64,000 nt of DNA from CAWFMO01 sp963817065. GTDB taxonomy: Bacteria > Actinomycetota > Thermoleophilia > Solirubrobacterales > 70-9. The stretch is taken from contig CAWFMO010000002.1 of NCBI GenBank assembly GCA_963817065.1, forward strand, positions 744,001 through 808,000, given 5' to 3'. This document shows, piece by piece, positions 56,705-64,000 of this stretch; position 1 is the first letter of the stretch; every line of letters begins with the position of its first letter. The notes under the pieces were generated by a model. It did no database searches. It was not told where the DNA came from and was given only the letters and a program-made list of their open reading frames with translations. Position numbers and translations under genes: made by a program.

Positions 56705-57426
56705 TGTTGAACCTGAGAAACATCGCGATCGCGACCGTGGCGCTGCTCGCCACCGGCTTCGCCCTGGCCTTCTTCTGGGCCCCGGAGGACGCCGATCAGG
56801 GCTTCATCCAGAAGATCTTCTACCTCCACGTGCCGCTCGCGATCGTCGCCCTGGTCGGATTCGTCGTCGCCGCGATCCACGCGATCCGCCACCTGCGGAC
56901 CGGCGACCCGGTCCACGACGCGCGCTCCTACGTCTCGATCCACATGTCGGTGATCTTCGGGGTCGGGGTGCTGCTGACCGGCGCGATCTGGGCCAAGGGA
57001 GCCTGGGGGATCTGGTGGGAGTGGCGCGAGCCGACCCTGGTCAGCTTCTTGATCGTCTTTCTGCTCTACGCGACCTACTACCCGCTGCGCTACGCGATCG
57101 AGGACCGAGACCAGCAGGCGCGATACGCCTCGGTGTTCGCGATCACCGCCGGCGCCTTCGTGCCGCTCAACTTCGCCGCGGTGCGGATGGCCGAGAGCTT
57201 CATCCACCCGCGGACCTTCTCGTCCTCGGGCGGGCTGCCCGGCGACATGTGGGTCGCGTTCCTCGTCTGCTTCGCCGGGATCGCGCTGCTCTGGACGACG
57301 CTGGTCGCGTTCGAGCTCGGCTCGAAGCGCTCCTCGGGGGACCTGCGGAAGATCCGCCGCGCGCTCGAGGGCGAGGACGCGCGCCTCGGCCCGTCGCCGA
57401 CGATCGCGCCGGAGGTGAGCGGCTGA
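56704..57426 (+). CDS. ccmC: Heme-binding membrane protein CcmC/CcsA-like
   Basis: A 240-residue protein with six helices. Conserved His lie in FYLHVPLAIVALVGF and SIHMSVIFGVGV, and the heme-handling tryptophan motif reads GAWGIWWEWREPTLVS; the usual Asp after WxW is Arg here. CcmC loads heme onto CcmE. No ccmE or ccmF gene is seen, although the open end of the operon is outside this view. It is coupled to both neighbours (TGATG). Confidence 0.88.
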   Translation: MLNLRNIAIATVALLATGFALAFFWAPEDADQGFIQKIFYLHVPLAIVALVGFVVAAIHAIRHLRTGDPVHDARSYVSIHMSVIFGVGVLLTGAIWAKGAWGIWWEWREPTLVSFLIVFLLYATYYPLRYAIEDRDQQARYASVFAITAGAFVPLNFAAVRMAESFIHPRTFSSSGGLPGDMWVAFLVCFAGIALLWTTLVAFELGSKRSSGDLRKIRRALEGEDARLGPSPTIAPEVSG

Positions 57427-57593
57427 TGCCGGTCCTGCTCGCGATCTCCGACGGCGAGCGCTACGTCGCCGGCGCCTACCTCGTCTTCCTCGTCCTGCTG
57501 CTCGTCTACCTGGCGATCATGGCCGCGAAGCTGCAGCGGATCCAGCGCGAGCTCGCCGAGCTCGCCGAGCTGACCGAGAAGGACAAGCGATGA
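57426..57593 (+). CDS. CcmD-like small membrane protein
   Basis: A 55-residue protein: short N-terminus, one membrane helix (AGAYLVFLVLLLVYLAIMAA) and a charged coiled tail (LQRIQRELAELAELTEKDKR). Size, position after ccmC and topology match CcmD, which helps CcmC/CcmAB release holo-CcmE; sequence conservation in CcmD is too low to prove it. Both ends overlap neighbours (TGATG before, ATGA after). Confidence 0.7.
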   Translation: MPVLLAISDGERYVAGAYLVFLVLLLVYLAIMAAKLQRIQRELAELAELTEKDKR

Positions 57594-58933
57594 GCGGCCT
57601 GCTGACGCTCGGGATCTCGCACAAGACCGCGCCGCTCGAGCTCCGCGAGCGGCTGGCGCTGACCGAGGGCCGCGCCGCCGGCGTCCTCCACGGGCTGATC
57701 GGCTTCGAGTCGATCAGCGAGGCCGCGGCGCTCTCGACCTGCAACCGGACCGAGCTCTACCTCGTCGCCGAGAACCCGGTCGAGGCCGAGACCCAGGCCC
57801 TCGGGCTGCTCGCGCGCGAGGCCGAGATCCGGCTGACCGAGCTGCTCGGCCCGCTCTATGCGCTCCACGGGACCGATTCCGCCCGCCACCTCTACGGCGT
57901 CGCCGCCGGGCTCGACTCGATGATCGTCGGCGAGGCCGAGATCCAGGGCCAGGTCAAGCGCGCCTACGAGCTGGCGCTGGTCGAGGGCGCGACCGGTCCG
58001 GTGCTCAACCGCCTCTTCCGCGGCGCGCTCGGGGCCGGCAAGCGCGCCCGCCACGAGACCGGAATCTCCGAGAAGGGCGTCTCGATCTCCTCGGTCGCGG
58101 TCGAGCTCGCCCGGCACAGCCTCGGCGACCTCGCCGAGAGGCGGGTGCTGCTCGTCGGCGCCGGCGAGACCGCGGAGCTGACCGCGCGGGCGCTCGCCGC
58201 GCGCGGGGTCGAGACCGTGTTCATCGCCAACCGCCGCTACAACCGCGCGATCTCCCTCGCGCAGCGCTTCGGCGGCCGGGCGGTGCGGATCGACGAGCTC
58301 CCGAGCCAGATGCAGAGCGCCGACATCGTCGTCTCCTCGACCAATTCCCCCCACCACCTGATCGAGCGCTCCGAGCTCGAGCTCGTGATGGAGGGCCGCG
58401 AGGGCAAGCCGCTGCTGCTGATCGACCTCGCGGTACCGCGCGACATCGACCCGGACGTCCGCGAGATCCGCGGAGTCAGCCTCTACGACGTCGACGACGT
58501 CCAGGCCCAGGTCGAGCGCAACGCCTCGGGCCGCGAGAGCGAAGCCAGAGGCGCGCGCGCGATCATCGAGGCCGAGCTGACCCGCTTCGAGCGCTGGCTC
58601 GCCGCCCAGGAGGTCGTGCCGACGGTCGCGGCGCTGCGCGAGCGCGCCGAGTCGATCGTCGAGCAGGTGCTGGCCGAGAACGAGCCCCGCTTCGAGAACC
58701 TCTCCGACACCGACCGCGAGCGGCTCGGGGCGATGGCGCGCGCGATCGCGAGCCGCCTGCTCCACGAGCCGACCCTGCGGGTCAAGGACGCCGCCGAGCG
58801 CGACGACGCCTACGTCTACGTGACCGCGCTGCGCGAGCTCTTCGGCCTCGACGCCGGCACCGAGCCGAGCAAGGGCACCGACGCCGAGATCACCTCGCTC
58901 GACCAGGCCCGGCGCGACCGCGACAACGGCTAG
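57590..58933 (+). CDS. hemA: Glutamyl-tRNA reductase
   Basis: A 447-residue enzyme. The catalytic Cys is in AALSTCNRTELYLV; then SHKTAPLELRERLAL, GLDSMIVGEAEIQGQVKRAY, the NADPH site VLLVGAGETAEL and FIANRRYNRAISLAQRFGG, and the C-terminal dimerisation helix. It makes glutamate-1-semialdehyde from Glu-tRNA, the first step of tetrapyrrole synthesis in the C5 pathway. ATG overlaps the ccmD-like stop, so cytochrome maturation and heme supply are made from one mRNA. Confidence 0.96.
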   Translation: MSGLLTLGISHKTAPLELRERLALTEGRAAGVLHGLIGFESISEAAALSTCNRTELYLVAENPVEAETQALGLLAREAEIRLTELLGPLYALHGTDSARHLYGVAAGLDSMIVGEAEIQGQVKRAYELALVEGATGPVLNRLFRGALGAGKRARHETGISEKGVSISSVAVELARHSLGDLAERRVLLVGAGETAELTARALAARGVETVFIANRRYNRAISLAQRFGGRAVRIDELPSQMQSADIVVSSTNSPHHLIERSELELVMEGREGKPLLLIDLAVPRDIDPDVREIRGVSLYDVDDVQAQVERNASGRESEARGARAIIEAELTRFERWLAAQEVVPTVAALRERAESIVEQVLAENEPRFENLSDTDRERLGAMARAIASRLLHEPTLRVKDAAERDDAYVYVTALRELFGLDAGTEPSKGTDAEITSLDQARRDRDNG

Positions 58934-58943
58934 TGCCGCGGAA

Positions 58944-59831
58944 ATGAGCGCCGAGCCGCTCCGCCTCGGGACCCGCGGCAGCACCCTGGCGATGGCCCAG
59001 GCGGCGGCGGTCGCGGACGCGATCGGCGGGGTCGAGATCGTGCCGGTCAAGACCGACGACTCGGCGGTCGGCGACAAGGCGCGCTTCGTGCGCGCGATCG
59101 AGACCGCCCTCCTCGACGAGCGGATCGACATCGCCGTCCACTCGGCCAAGGACCTTCCGGGCGAGCTCCCCGAGGGGCTGGCGATCGCGGGCGTGCCCCG
59201 CCGCGAGGACCCCGCCGACGCCTGGGTCGGCCACGCCGCGAGCCTCGACGAGGTCAGCGAGGGGGCGCGAATCGGGACCTCGAGCCTGCGGCGGCGCTCG
59301 CAGCTGCTCGCGCTGCGCCCGGATCTCGAGCCCGCCGAGCTGCGCGGCAACGTCGACACGCGCCTCGCAAAGCTCGAGAGCGGTGTTGTTGATGGACTCT
59401 TGCTCGCGGTCGCCGGCCTGCACCGGCTCGGGCGCGCGGCCGAGATCGCGTTCCGCTTCGAGACCGCGGAGCTGACGCCCTCGCCCGGGCAAGGGACGCT
59501 CGCCTTGGAGACACGGGACGGCGACCAGCGCGCTCGCGAGGCCGCGTCGGCGCTCACCGATCCCGGCGCGCTCGCCGAGCTGACCGCCGAGCGCGCCGCG
59601 GTGACCGAGCTCGGCGCGAGCTGCGACACCCCGGTCGGGGTCCTGGCGCGGGTCGAGGGCCAGAGCTTGAAGCTGACCGGCTACGCAGGGCTCCCGGACG
59701 GGAGCGAGTGGGTCCGCGACGAGATCACCCGCGAGCTCTCCGACCCGGCCGCGGCCGGGGTCGAGCTCGCAAAGCGGATGGCGGCCGCGGGCGCGACCGA
59801 GATTCTCGAAAAGGCTGAGGCGCTCGCGTGA
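58944..59831 (+). CDS. hemC: Porphobilinogen deaminase (hydroxymethylbilane synthase)
   Basis: A 295-residue enzyme with LRLGTRGSTLAMAQAAAVAD, VHSAKDLPGELPEGLAIAGV, SLRRRSQLLALRPDLEPAEL and LRGNVDTRLAKLE; the cofactor Cys is in LGASCDTPVGVLA. It polymerises four porphobilinogen units. It follows hemA by ten bases and overlaps the next gene by four (GTGA). Confidence 0.95.
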   Translation: MSAEPLRLGTRGSTLAMAQAAAVADAIGGVEIVPVKTDDSAVGDKARFVRAIETALLDERIDIAVHSAKDLPGELPEGLAIAGVPRREDPADAWVGHAASLDEVSEGARIGTSSLRRRSQLLALRPDLEPAELRGNVDTRLAKLESGVVDGLLLAVAGLHRLGRAAEIAFRFETAELTPSPGQGTLALETRDGDQRAREAASALTDPGALAELTAERAAVTELGASCDTPVGVLARVEGQSLKLTGYAGLPDGSEWVRDEITRELSDPAAAGVELAKRMAAAGATEILEKAEALA

Positions 59832-61336
59832 GCGCGCGGGCGGGAGTCGTTTACCTCGTCGGCGCCGGCCCCGGCGACCCCGGGCTGCTGACGGCGCGGG
59901 CGCTCGAGCTGATCTCGTCCGCCGACGTGATCCTCCACGACCGGCTGATCCCCGAAGCCGCGCTCGACGGCGCCCGCGAAGACGCCGAGCTCGTCTACGT
60001 CGGCAAGCAGCCGGGGAAGCCCTCGATCCCCCAGGACGAGATCGGCGCGAAGCTGATCGAGCACGCGCGGGCCGGGCGCAGCGTCGTGCGCCTGAAGGGC
60101 GGCGACCCGTTCGTCTTCGGTCGCGGCGGCGAGGAGGCCGAGGCGCTGGTCGAGGCGGAGGTCCCGTTCGAGGTCGTGCCCGGCGTCACCGCCGGCGTCG
60201 CGGCGCCCGCATACGCCGGGATCCCGGTCACCCACCGCGACGAGGCCTCGGCGGTCGCTTTCGTCACCGGGCACGAGGACCCCGAGAAGGAAGCCTCGGC
60301 GCTCGACTGGGAGGCGCTCGCGCGCTTCCCCGGCACCCTCGTCCTATATATGGGGATCAAGCGGCTCGGCGAGATCGCGGCGGCGCTGATCGCCGAGGGC
60401 CGCGAGCCCGGCGAGCCGGCGGCGGTGATCGAGCGCGGGACGATGCCCGGCCAGCGGACCGTCACCGCGCCGCTCGCCGAGATCGCCGGCGCGGTCGCCG
60501 AAGCGGGGATCGAGCCGCCCGCGGTCACAGTGGTCGGCCCGGTCGCCCGCCGCCGCGACGCGCTCGACTGGCTCGAGCGCCGTCCGCTCTTCGGCAAGAA
60601 GGTCGTCGTCACCCGGGCCCGCGCCCAGGCGAGCGAGCTGTCGGCGCGGCTGCGTGAGCTCGGCGCCGAGGTCGTCGAGCTGCCGGCGATAAGAATCGTC
60701 TCGAAGCGCGACTCGCCCCCGGTTCAGGACGCCGTCGCGCAGATCCACGCCTACGACCTGATCTGCCTGACGAGCCGGAACGCGGTCGAGATCCTCTGCG
60801 GGGCGATGGTCGACGCCGGCCGCGACGCCCGCGCGCTCGCCAAGGCGACCGTCGCCGCCAGCGGCCCGGGGACCGCCGGGGCGCTGGGGCAGCTCGGCCT
60901 GATCGCCGACGTCGTCCCCGAGCGCTTCGTCGGCGAGGCGCTGCTCGAGGCGCTCGAGGGGATCGACGTCGAGGGCCGGCGGGTGCTCGTCGCCCGCGCC
61001 GCCGAGGCGCGCGACGTCCTCCCCGACGGCCTCCGCGCCCGCGGCGCCGAGGTCGATGTCGTCGCCCTCTATGAGACCGTCGCCGAGAAGCCCGAGCCCG
61101 AGGCGCTCGAGGCGATCCGCGACGCCGACTACGTGACCTTCACATCCTCCTCGACCGTGACCAACTTCCTCGACGCGGTCGGCGGGATCCCCGAGGGCTT
61201 CCGGGTGGTCACGATCGGCCCGGTGACCAGCGAGACCGCGGTCAAGGCCGGACTCAAGGTCGACGCCGAGGCCGACCCGCACGACATCGACGGCCTCGTC
61301 GCGGCGCTGCTCGCCGACGCTACGGCCCCTTCTTGA
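59828..61336 (+). CDS. Fused uroporphyrinogen-III C-methyltransferase and synthase
   Basis: A 502-residue fusion. Residues 1-245 are a SUMT (CobA): VYLVGAGPGDPGLLTARALE, IPQDEIGAKLIEHARAGRSV, VRLKGGDPFVFGRGGEEAEA and IPVTHRDEASAVAFVTGHED. Residues about 255-495 are HemD: FGKKVVVTRARAQASELSAR, LTSRNAVEILCGAMVDAG and VTFTSSSTVTNFLDAVGG. It closes the uroporphyrinogen-III ring and then methylates it to precorrin-2, leading to siroheme or cobalamin. Fusions of this kind are common in actinobacteria. The start is GTG within the hemC stop. It converges on the secreted gene with a 17-base overlap. Confidence 0.93.
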   Translation: MSARAGVVYLVGAGPGDPGLLTARALELISSADVILHDRLIPEAALDGAREDAELVYVGKQPGKPSIPQDEIGAKLIEHARAGRSVVRLKGGDPFVFGRGGEEAEALVEAEVPFEVVPGVTAGVAAPAYAGIPVTHRDEASAVAFVTGHEDPEKEASALDWEALARFPGTLVLYMGIKRLGEIAAALIAEGREPGEPAAVIERGTMPGQRTVTAPLAEIAGAVAEAGIEPPAVTVVGPVARRRDALDWLERRPLFGKKVVVTRARAQASELSARLRELGAEVVELPAIRIVSKRDSPPVQDAVAQIHAYDLICLTSRNAVEILCGAMVDAGRDARALAKATVAASGPGTAGALGQLGLIADVVPERFVGEALLEALEGIDVEGRRVLVARAAEARDVLPDGLRARGAEVDVVALYETVAEKPEPEALEAIRDADYVTFTSSSTVTNFLDAVGGIPEGFRVVTIGPVTSETAVKAGLKVDAEADPHDIDGLVAALLADATAPS

Positions 61337-62168
61337 ACCTCGCCTTCTTGACCTTCCAGCGCCGCGTCGCCGGGTCGCTGGTCAGGCCCGACGCGGCGAT
61401 CGCGACGACGCTGAAGAGGTGCTTTCCGGGCTTGACCTTGTGGAAGGCGCGCGGCGAGGCGCAGGTGAAGGGCTGGCGCTGGTCGAGCTGGCAGCGGAAC
61501 GTCGCCTGAGCGTCGTCGGAGACGAACTGGAACCGCGCCTTGGTGTGCTTGGTCCGCTTGTGGGGCGCGGCGAGGATCTCGACGCTCGGCGCACCCTTGA
61601 GCGAGACGTCATCGACGTTCATCGTCGTCACCGGCAGCGGGTCGTTCGGGTTCGGCGACAGCGGCGACGCGATCGGGTTCGAGTAGTTGAAGGCGAGGGT
61701 GTGGGCGCCGGGCGGGAACCTCGTGGTGCTGATCGTGACCGGGCGGTATCCAAGGCTGTAGGCGAGCGCGGACTGGGTCGTGCTGAAGACCGAGACGCCG
61801 TCGATCGTCACGTTCAGGGTCTCGTCGCCGCCGCCGAGCGCCTGACCGATCCAGAGCTGGAAGCTGATCGTCTCGCCGCCGCGCGGGAGGGTGACCGGCT
61901 GCGAGACCACCTGCGTCTGCTCGAGGTAGCTGCCGCCGAACCAGGCCCAGCCGACGCCGCTGTGCGGGCCCGCGGTGCCGTCGCCGTCCGAGCAGCGGGC
62001 GACCGTGCAAACGGCCCGGGGGTTCGGCCCGCTGCCCGACATCGTCCATGGGGAGCTCGGCGCTGTGGCGGCGAGCTCGAACCCGCCGTCGTCGATGTCG
62101 GCGTGCGCGGGTCCCGCGGCCAGCAGCAGCGCCGCGACCGCGCCGGCAAAGGCCACGACGCGGGTCAT
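61320..62168 (-). CDS. Secreted beta-sandwich protein with C-terminal Ig-like module
   Basis: A 282-residue protein. Signal peptide RVVAFAGAVAALLLAAGPAH, then a jelly-roll-like part (GGFELAATAPSSPWTMSGSG; ISFQLWIGQALGGGDETLNV; AHTLAFNYSNPIASPLSPNP) resembling carbohydrate-binding modules, and a last domain of about 70 residues: FQFVSDDAQATFRCQLDQRQ, TCASPRAFHKVKPGKHLFSV and RRWKVKKARFKKGP. This module is the same type as in the glycine-rich protein at 48347. Cell-surface binding is likely. The start overlaps the upstream gene's stop (TGATG). Confidence 0.7.
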   Translation of the reverse strand: MTRVVAFAGAVAALLLAAGPAHADIDDGGFELAATAPSSPWTMSGSGPNPRAVCTVARCSDGDGTAGPHSGVGWAWFGGSYLEQTQVVSQPVTLPRGGETISFQLWIGQALGGGDETLNVTIDGVSVFSTTQSALAYSLGYRPVTISTTRFPPGAHTLAFNYSNPIASPLSPNPNDPLPVTTMNVDDVSLKGAPSVEILAAPHKRTKHTKARFQFVSDDAQATFRCQLDQRQPFTCASPRAFHKVKPGKHLFSVVAIAASGLTSDPATRRWKVKKARFKKGP

Positions 62169-64000
62169 CAGGTGATCTTGCCCCGCTCGCCGTAGGTGTC
62201 GCACTGGATCTGGTGGTATCCGAACTGCTGCTCGAAGAAGGTCGGGCGGTCGAGGCCGAGCTCTCCGCCCTTGGCGAGCGGATCGAACATCGCCTCGAGG
62301 ATCCCGTCGGACGGGTACAGCGCCCGGGCCTCGTATCCCTCGCTGAGCTTGACCGAGGCGTAGTCGAAGAGGTCCTTCTTGGTGATGTTGACGAGCAGGT
62401 GCGGCGACTTCTTCACCTTGCCCGAGACCCAGGTGTCGACGCCCAGGTACTGGGTGTTTGACTTGGCGTTCGGGAATGCGTCGACGGCCGGGTCGTTGGG
62501 CGGGAAGGCCTGGAAGCACTTGTACTTGTTCGCGGCGGAGATTCCCGCGCTCTTGCCGTCGGGCGGCAGGCGCAGTGCGTAGACGTTGTAGGCGAGCGGC
62601 ATCAGGGCGCTATAGGCCTCGATCTTCGCCGTCGCGGTCAGGGCGGTCGTCGCCGCTCGCTTGCCGTCGGTCCCGAACGCCCAGGCGCTGGTCGCCTTGG
62701 GCCCGGCGCCCCGCAACCTGCCCCAGTCACTGACCATGATGTCTCCGACCTGGTCGAGGGCGTCCTGCTGGATCGCGTAGGAGTCGATCAGCTTCTGGCC
62801 GAGCTCGCTCCCCTTGGCCTCGATCTCGGCGCTGATCGGCACCCCGTTCCTGGTCTGGAAGGCGGCGGCGATAGTCGAGATCCCGGTCAGCTCTCCCATC
62901 GCGCCCCCGACGAGGGGCCCGAAGACCGGGACCGCGCCCGCGGCGCCCGTCGCCCAGGTCAGGATGCCGGTGGCGATGTCCTGCATGTCGATCGTGGTGC
63001 CGGCCTGCGGCGGCGGGTCGATGCTCTTGGAGATGTCGTCGGTGATCTTCTTGAGATCGACGAGCCCGGCGGTCGATTCGTTCGTGTAGACGAGCTGGTA
63101 GTCGTCGATCATCGCCCGCAGGTCCGAGACGTAGCCGAACTCGGTGTCGAGCTGTCCTTTGACCGCCTTGAACTCGTCTTCCGAGAAGCCGGGGCCGGTC
63201 GTCGTCGGGTAGGCGATGTTCGCGAGGCTGGTCTTGTAGTTCGCCCACTCGACCGCAGAGGAGTTGAGCACGTAGTTGGCGCGCAGGTAGTTGGGGTCCT
63301 TGAGCGCGGCCTTGCGGTTGAGCTCATTCGTCATGTACGAGAGCGCCGCCCGCTGGCCCGGGGTGCTCGACGTGTCGGCGGGCGAGTACTTCCACGGCTG
63401 GTGCTTGTCTCCGTAGACGACCTCGTAGACCGAGAGGTCGAACTCGTCGCTCGGGCTCGCGTTGCCGGCGAAGTACTGCGACTGGCGGTTGTGGGAGAGG
63501 ATGCCGGTCAGCCGCGCCGTGATCCCGGGCGTGTGCTGGGGCACGGCCTCTTCGCCGAATCCGCTGTCTCCGAGGTTGAGCTTCTTGTCGTCGGTGCTGT
63601 TGACCGGCAGCCGGGTGCCGCCGACCAACGTGTAGCCGCTGCTCCCGTCGAGCAGGTTGAGGACGTTCTTGGTCCCCCCGACATCGCGCAGCGCCGAGGC
63701 GAAGTCTCCCGTCCACGCGCTCGTGCGGCCGGAGGGCTTGCCGATGCTCTGCAGCATGACCAGCGCCGGGACCTCGGGGTCGAGGACCCTGTCGTTGAGC
63801 GCCTTGGTCAGCGCGGTCAGCGAGTCGTCGCCCTTGGTGTCCTGGTCCTTGCCCTTGTTGGTGACGAAGGTCTTGTTGAGGATCGGCGAGAGCGTCCCCT
63901 GGTCGAGGACGAGAAGCTGGAAGCCGGCCTCGCTCGCGGCGAGCGCCGGCTGGCCACCGGCGGTCGACGGGTAGGTCGCGTCGCCGACCTTGATCGTGTT
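62168..64000 (-). CDS. Large exported protein of unknown function, 5' end outside window
   Basis: Open to the window edge; the ATG at 63757 is internal because the reading continues upstream (GFQLLVLDQGTLSPILNKTF; LDPEVPALVMLQSIGKPSGR) without a stop. That upstream part, with LLDGSSGYTLVGGTRLP, has the pattern of an ILEI/PANDER-like domain (strand, FDT-like turn, VLV...LVG). The rest (residues about 150-600 of the visible part) is rich in Asp/Ser/Tyr, contains helical stretches (EFKAVKGQLDTEFGYVSDLR) and a hydrophobic Gly-rich segment (VPVFGPLVGGAMGELTGIST), with few Cys. It is coupled to the secreted protein downstream (TGATG). Possibly a surface or toxin-like protein; no family is certain. 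Confidence 0.55.
   Translation of the reverse strand, partial: NTIKVGDATYPSTAGGQPALAASEAGFQLLVLDQGTLSPILNKTFVTNKGKDQDTKGDDSLTALTKALNDRVLDPEVPALVMLQSIGKPSGRTSAWTGDFASALRDVGGTKNVLNLLDGSSGYTLVGGTRLPVNSTDDKKLNLGDSGFGEEAVPQHTPGITARLTGILSHNRQSQYFAGNASPSDEFDLSVYEVVYGDKHQPWKYSPADTSSTPGQRAALSYMTNELNRKAALKDPNYLRANYVLNSSAVEWANYKTSLANIAYPTTTGPGFSEDEFKAVKGQLDTEFGYVSDLRAMIDDYQLVYTNESTAGLVDLKKITDDISKSIDPPPQAGTTIDMQDIATGILTWATGAAGAVPVFGPLVGGAMGELTGISTIAAAFQTRNGVPISAEIEAKGSELGQKLIDSYAIQQDALDQVGDIMVSDWGRLRGAGPKATSAWAFGTDGKRAATTALTATAKIEAYSALMPLAYNVYALRLPPDGKSAGISAANKYKCFQAFPPNDPAVDAFPNAKSNTQYLGVDTWVSGKVKKSPHLLVNITKKDLFDYASVKLSEGYEARALYPSDGILEAMFDPLAKGGELGLDRPTFFEQQFGYHQIQCDTYGERGKIT

Noticed and set aside
1..64000. 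Mobile elements, prophage genes, defence systems, tRNA or rRNA
   Set aside because: No transposase, integrase, phage structural gene, CRISPR-Cas, restriction-modification or toxin-antitoxin signature appears in any translated frame, and no cloverleaf was noticed; a tRNAscan run would be decisive.

Overview
The window is a GC-rich (roughly 70%), densely packed actinobacterial chromosome segment. Gene content suggests the deep-branching class Thermoleophilia (Solirubrobacterales-like): secreted proteins ending in Lys/Arg/Cys-rich tails or a small Ig-like module, actinobacterial two-component and ABC systems, a CcmABC-HemA-HemC-CobA/HemD cluster, and many genes that look leaderless. The taxonomic call is an inference from style and gene content; no rRNA gene is present. 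I saw no tRNA, IS element, prophage or CRISPR array, and no gene-free gap longer than about 230 bases.

Layout. Bases 1-31000 are mainly a surface-glycan locus. It holds glycosyltransferases (1, 2744, 16759, 17474, 18559, 19524, 20378, 22290), a CmcI-type methyltransferase (1628), several SAM methyltransferases, a Wzm/Wzt-type polysaccharide ABC exporter (14580-16687), an O-acyltransferase (13423), a PhyH dioxygenase (12328), a flippase-like membrane protein (23575), a hexapeptide acyltransferase (25293), a UDP-GlcNAc 2-epimerase (26015) and the membrane-bound priming sugar-phosphate transferase (27527). A UDP-glucuronate decarboxylase-like gene at 35183 probably supplies a pentose donor. A co-directional minus-strand run from 16687 down to 5169 links the exporter to PhyH, a methylmalonyl-CoA mutase catalytic subunit, two methyltransferases, a GNAT acetyltransferase, a DrrAB-type efflux pump and an MFS transporter, with gaps of at most about 33 bases.

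Bases 31000-48000 carry a two-component system (its kinase split by a one-base frameshift) beside a secreted Cys-repeat protein, an adenylate cyclase, SpoIID, YchF, a PAP2 phosphatase, an S8 protease with a degenerate serine motif, a BtrH-like protein, methylmalonyl-CoA epimerase, a DUF1385 protein, an M20 peptidase and RarA. Bases 48000-64000 carry a glycine-rich secreted protein behind a strong terminator hairpin, an aldehyde dehydrogenase with a histone-H1-like tail, a GH15 glucoamylase-like enzyme, a MepA-type peptidase, then cytochrome c maturation genes fused head-to-tail with heme biosynthesis (ccmA-ccmB-ccmC-ccmD-like-hemA-hemC-cobA/hemD), and two secreted proteins, the last running off the window.

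The most unusual signal is a pair of 58-base intercistronic elements (39445-39502 and 44859-44916, minus strand). They align without a gap at 48/58 identities, each starts on the stop codon of one gene and ends on the start codon of the next, and both fold into two hairpins, the second holding part of the Shine-Dalgarno sequence. They precede ychF and the DUF1385 gene and look like an RNA-level regulatory element. Against this, at least sixteen other genes show a -10-like hexamer only 6-9 bases before the start codon, with no ribosome binding site.
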